Origin: an uncultured Oscillospiraceae bacterium
GTDB taxonomy: Bacteria > Bacillota > Clostridia > Oscillospirales > Oscillospiraceae
Assembly (NCBI GenBank): GCA_947628975.1
Contig: CANRBW010000125.1
Location: forward strand, 1-5,059
DNA length: 5,059 nt
Direction of reading: 5' to 3'
Within the stretch, counting starts at the first letter, position 1. Every line of letters starts with the position of its first letter. Positions 3,864-5,059 of the stretch are shown piece by piece. The translations under genes and the position numbers were made by a program. Under the pieces are notes generated by a model. It saw nothing but the letters and a program-made list of their open reading frames with translations. It did no database searches and was not told the origin of the DNA.

Positions 3864-5059
3864 CGGGGCGCCAGCAGGAAGGCCCGGCGGCCGGGGAGCT
3901 GGGCCTCCTGGGGGAAGGCCTCCCCGGTGAGCAGGTCCACGGCGGGGAAGGGGAGGGAGAGGGGCTGGGGGGCGTCGTCCCGGTTGGCGGCGGCGACGAT
4001 CGTCTCCCGCCCCCAGGTCCGGGCGAAGGCCAGTAGGCCGCCCTGGGCGGCCAGGTAGGAGATGTCCCCCCGGCGGAGGACTTGCCGCTTTTTCCGCAGC
4101 TGGCCCAGCTTGGCCACGAAGGCCACCAGGTCGGCGTCCTCCCCGCCCCAGGGGTAGGTCCCCCGGTTGAAGGGGTCTTCAAAGCCGGCCATGCCCGCCT
4201 CGTCCCCGTAGTACACCGTAGGCGCGCCGGGGAAGGCGAAGAGCAGGACGTAGCCCAGCCGCAGCCGCTCCAGACCACGGGCGCGCTCCTGGGGGGTCAT
4301 GACGTACGCCGCCCGCTGGTCCTTGGACCAGTCGTCCCGGTGGTCGTGGCCCACCCCCAGGAAGGTGAGGACGCGCAGGGTGTCGTGGGTGCCCAGGGAG
4401 TTCATGGCGTTGTAGAAGGCGAAGGGGGGGTAGTGGTCCCGTAGGGTCTCCATCTCCTCCCGGAAGTTCTGGGCGTCGCCCCCCAGCAGGTAGGAGATCA
4501 GGGCGCTGCGGAGGGGGTAGTTCATCAGCCCGTCGCAGTGGCCGCCCCAGATGTGGTGGCGGCGCACGTCGTAGGCCATCTTGATGGAGCCGTCCTCCCA
4601 CACCTCGCCGATGATCACCGCGTCGGGCTTTTCCGCCCTGGCGGCCTGGTGGATGGCGTGGACCATGTGGTCGGGCAGCTCGTCGGCTACGTCCAGCCGC
4701 CAGCCGTCCGCTCCCCGGCGCAGCCAGGTGCGGATGATGCCGTTCTCCCCGCAGATGTACTCCAGGAACCGGGGGTTTTCCTTGTTGAAGTCGGGCAGGG
4801 TGTGGAAGCCCCACCAGGACTTGTACCGGTCCGGCCACCGCTCCCACAAAAACCAGTCGTGATAGGGGGAGTTGGGGTCCCGGGCCGCGCCGCCCTCGCC
4901 GTAGACGCCGGTGGCGTTGAAGTACCGGCTGGCCCAGCCCACATGGTTGAACACCCCGTCCAGGATGACGCGGATGCCCCGCTTGTGGGCGGCCCGGCAT
5001 AGCCGCTCAAAGTCCTCCAGCGTGCCCAGCATGGGGTCGATCTTCTCGTAGTCCGCCGT
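3860..5059 (-). CDS. GH13 alpha-amylase-family glycosidase, C-terminal two thirds; 5' end off the right edge
   Basis: This is an alpha-glucan-active glycoside hydrolase of family 13, acting on alpha-1,4 or alpha-1,6 linkages of maltodextrins, pullulan or cyclodextrins. The visible 399 residues enter from the window edge, since TADYEKIDPMLG continues in frame upstream of the first ATG. Numbering from the first visible codon, conserved region I is DGVFNH (34-39), region II GWRLDVADE with nucleophile D123, region III GEVWED with acid/base E152, and region IV NSLGTHD ending at D226. The catalytic triad is complete. LPDFNKENP (88-96) sits where neopullulanases and cyclomaltodextrinases have MPKLN; with YYGDEAGMAGFEDP and NRGTYPW this favours that group (GH13_20-like) or a close relative, held loosely. 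The missing N-terminus would show any carbohydrate-binding domain or signal peptide. A short beta-type C-terminal domain follows the barrel. It shares a GTGA junction with the pseudouridine synthase gene. Confidence 0.92.
   Translation of the reverse strand, partial: TADYEKIDPMLGTLEDFERLCRAAHKRGIRVILDGVFNHVGWASRYFNATGVYGEGGAARDPNSPYHDWFLWERWPDRYKSWWGFHTLPDFNKENPRFLEYICGENGIIRTWLRRGADGWRLDVADELPDHMVHAIHQAARAEKPDAVIIGEVWEDGSIKMAYDVRRHHIWGGHCDGLMNYPLRSALISYLLGGDAQNFREEMETLRDHYPPFAFYNAMNSLGTHDTLRVLTFLGVGHDHRDDWSKDQRAAYVMTPQERARGLERLRLGYVLLFAFPGAPTVYYGDEAGMAGFEDPFNRGTYPWGGEDADLVAFVAKLGQLRKKRQVLRRGDISYLAAQGGLLAFARTWGRETIVAAANRDDAPQPLSLPFPAVDLLTGEAFPQEAQLPGRRAFLLAPR

Noticed and set aside
2877..4058. 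Long plus-strand open frame of 393 codons opposite the pseudouridine synthase and GH13 genes
   Set aside because: It is antisense to two genes with complete catalytic motifs. Its Gly/Gln/Val-rich composition is what G/C-rich third positions produce on the opposite strand, and no domain is recognisable.

Overview
The window looks like chromosomal DNA from a high-GC member of the Firmicutes, plausibly a gut Clostridia of the Oscillospiraceae/Flavonifractor kind. The clues are strong purine-rich ribosome binding sites, canonical TTGACA/TATAAT-type promoters, very G/C-rich third codon positions, a Bacillus/Clostridium-like glucuronate isomerase and an intracellular GH13 enzyme. The taxonomic call is an inference from style and remembered homologues, not from a search.

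Layout. (1) 1-379, minus: the first 126 codons of uxaC (glucuronate isomerase), running off the left edge. (2) 380-757: a 378-base divergent intergenic region. Its left part holds a candidate uxaC promoter whose -10 box lies inside a 14-bp-arm inverted repeat, plus more TGGTAT-type half-sites resembling operators of GntR/UxuR-type hexuronate regulators. Its right part holds a consensus promoter and a GC-rich foldable leader for the rightward gene. (3) 758-2542, plus: a complete half-size ABC exporter with all nucleotide-binding motifs intact and no partner half-transporter in view. (4) 2568-2866, minus: a self-contained tRNA unit with extended -10 promoter, tRNA-Ser(UGA), tRNA-Ser(GCU), and an intrinsic terminator abutting the last tRNA. 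It converges on the ABC gene. (5) 2937-5059, minus: a GH13 alpha-amylase-family gene (5' end off the right edge) overlapping by four bases, in a GTGA junction, a RluA/RluD-family RNA pseudouridine synthase gene.

How the parts relate. uxaC serves hexuronate catabolism and GH13 serves alpha-glucan breakdown, so both fit a saccharolytic lifestyle, but nothing ties them together. The GH13-pseudouridine synthase pair should be co-transcribed and translationally coupled. No clean terminator separates it from the tRNA promoter downstream, so read-through into the tRNAs is possible. The ABC gene faces uxaC head to head but its strong separate promoter gives no evidence of a shared role. I found no mobile element, CRISPR array, phage gene or clearly novel multi-gene system. 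The most interesting signals are the repeat-rich uxaC control region and a 9-residue insertion in UxaC.
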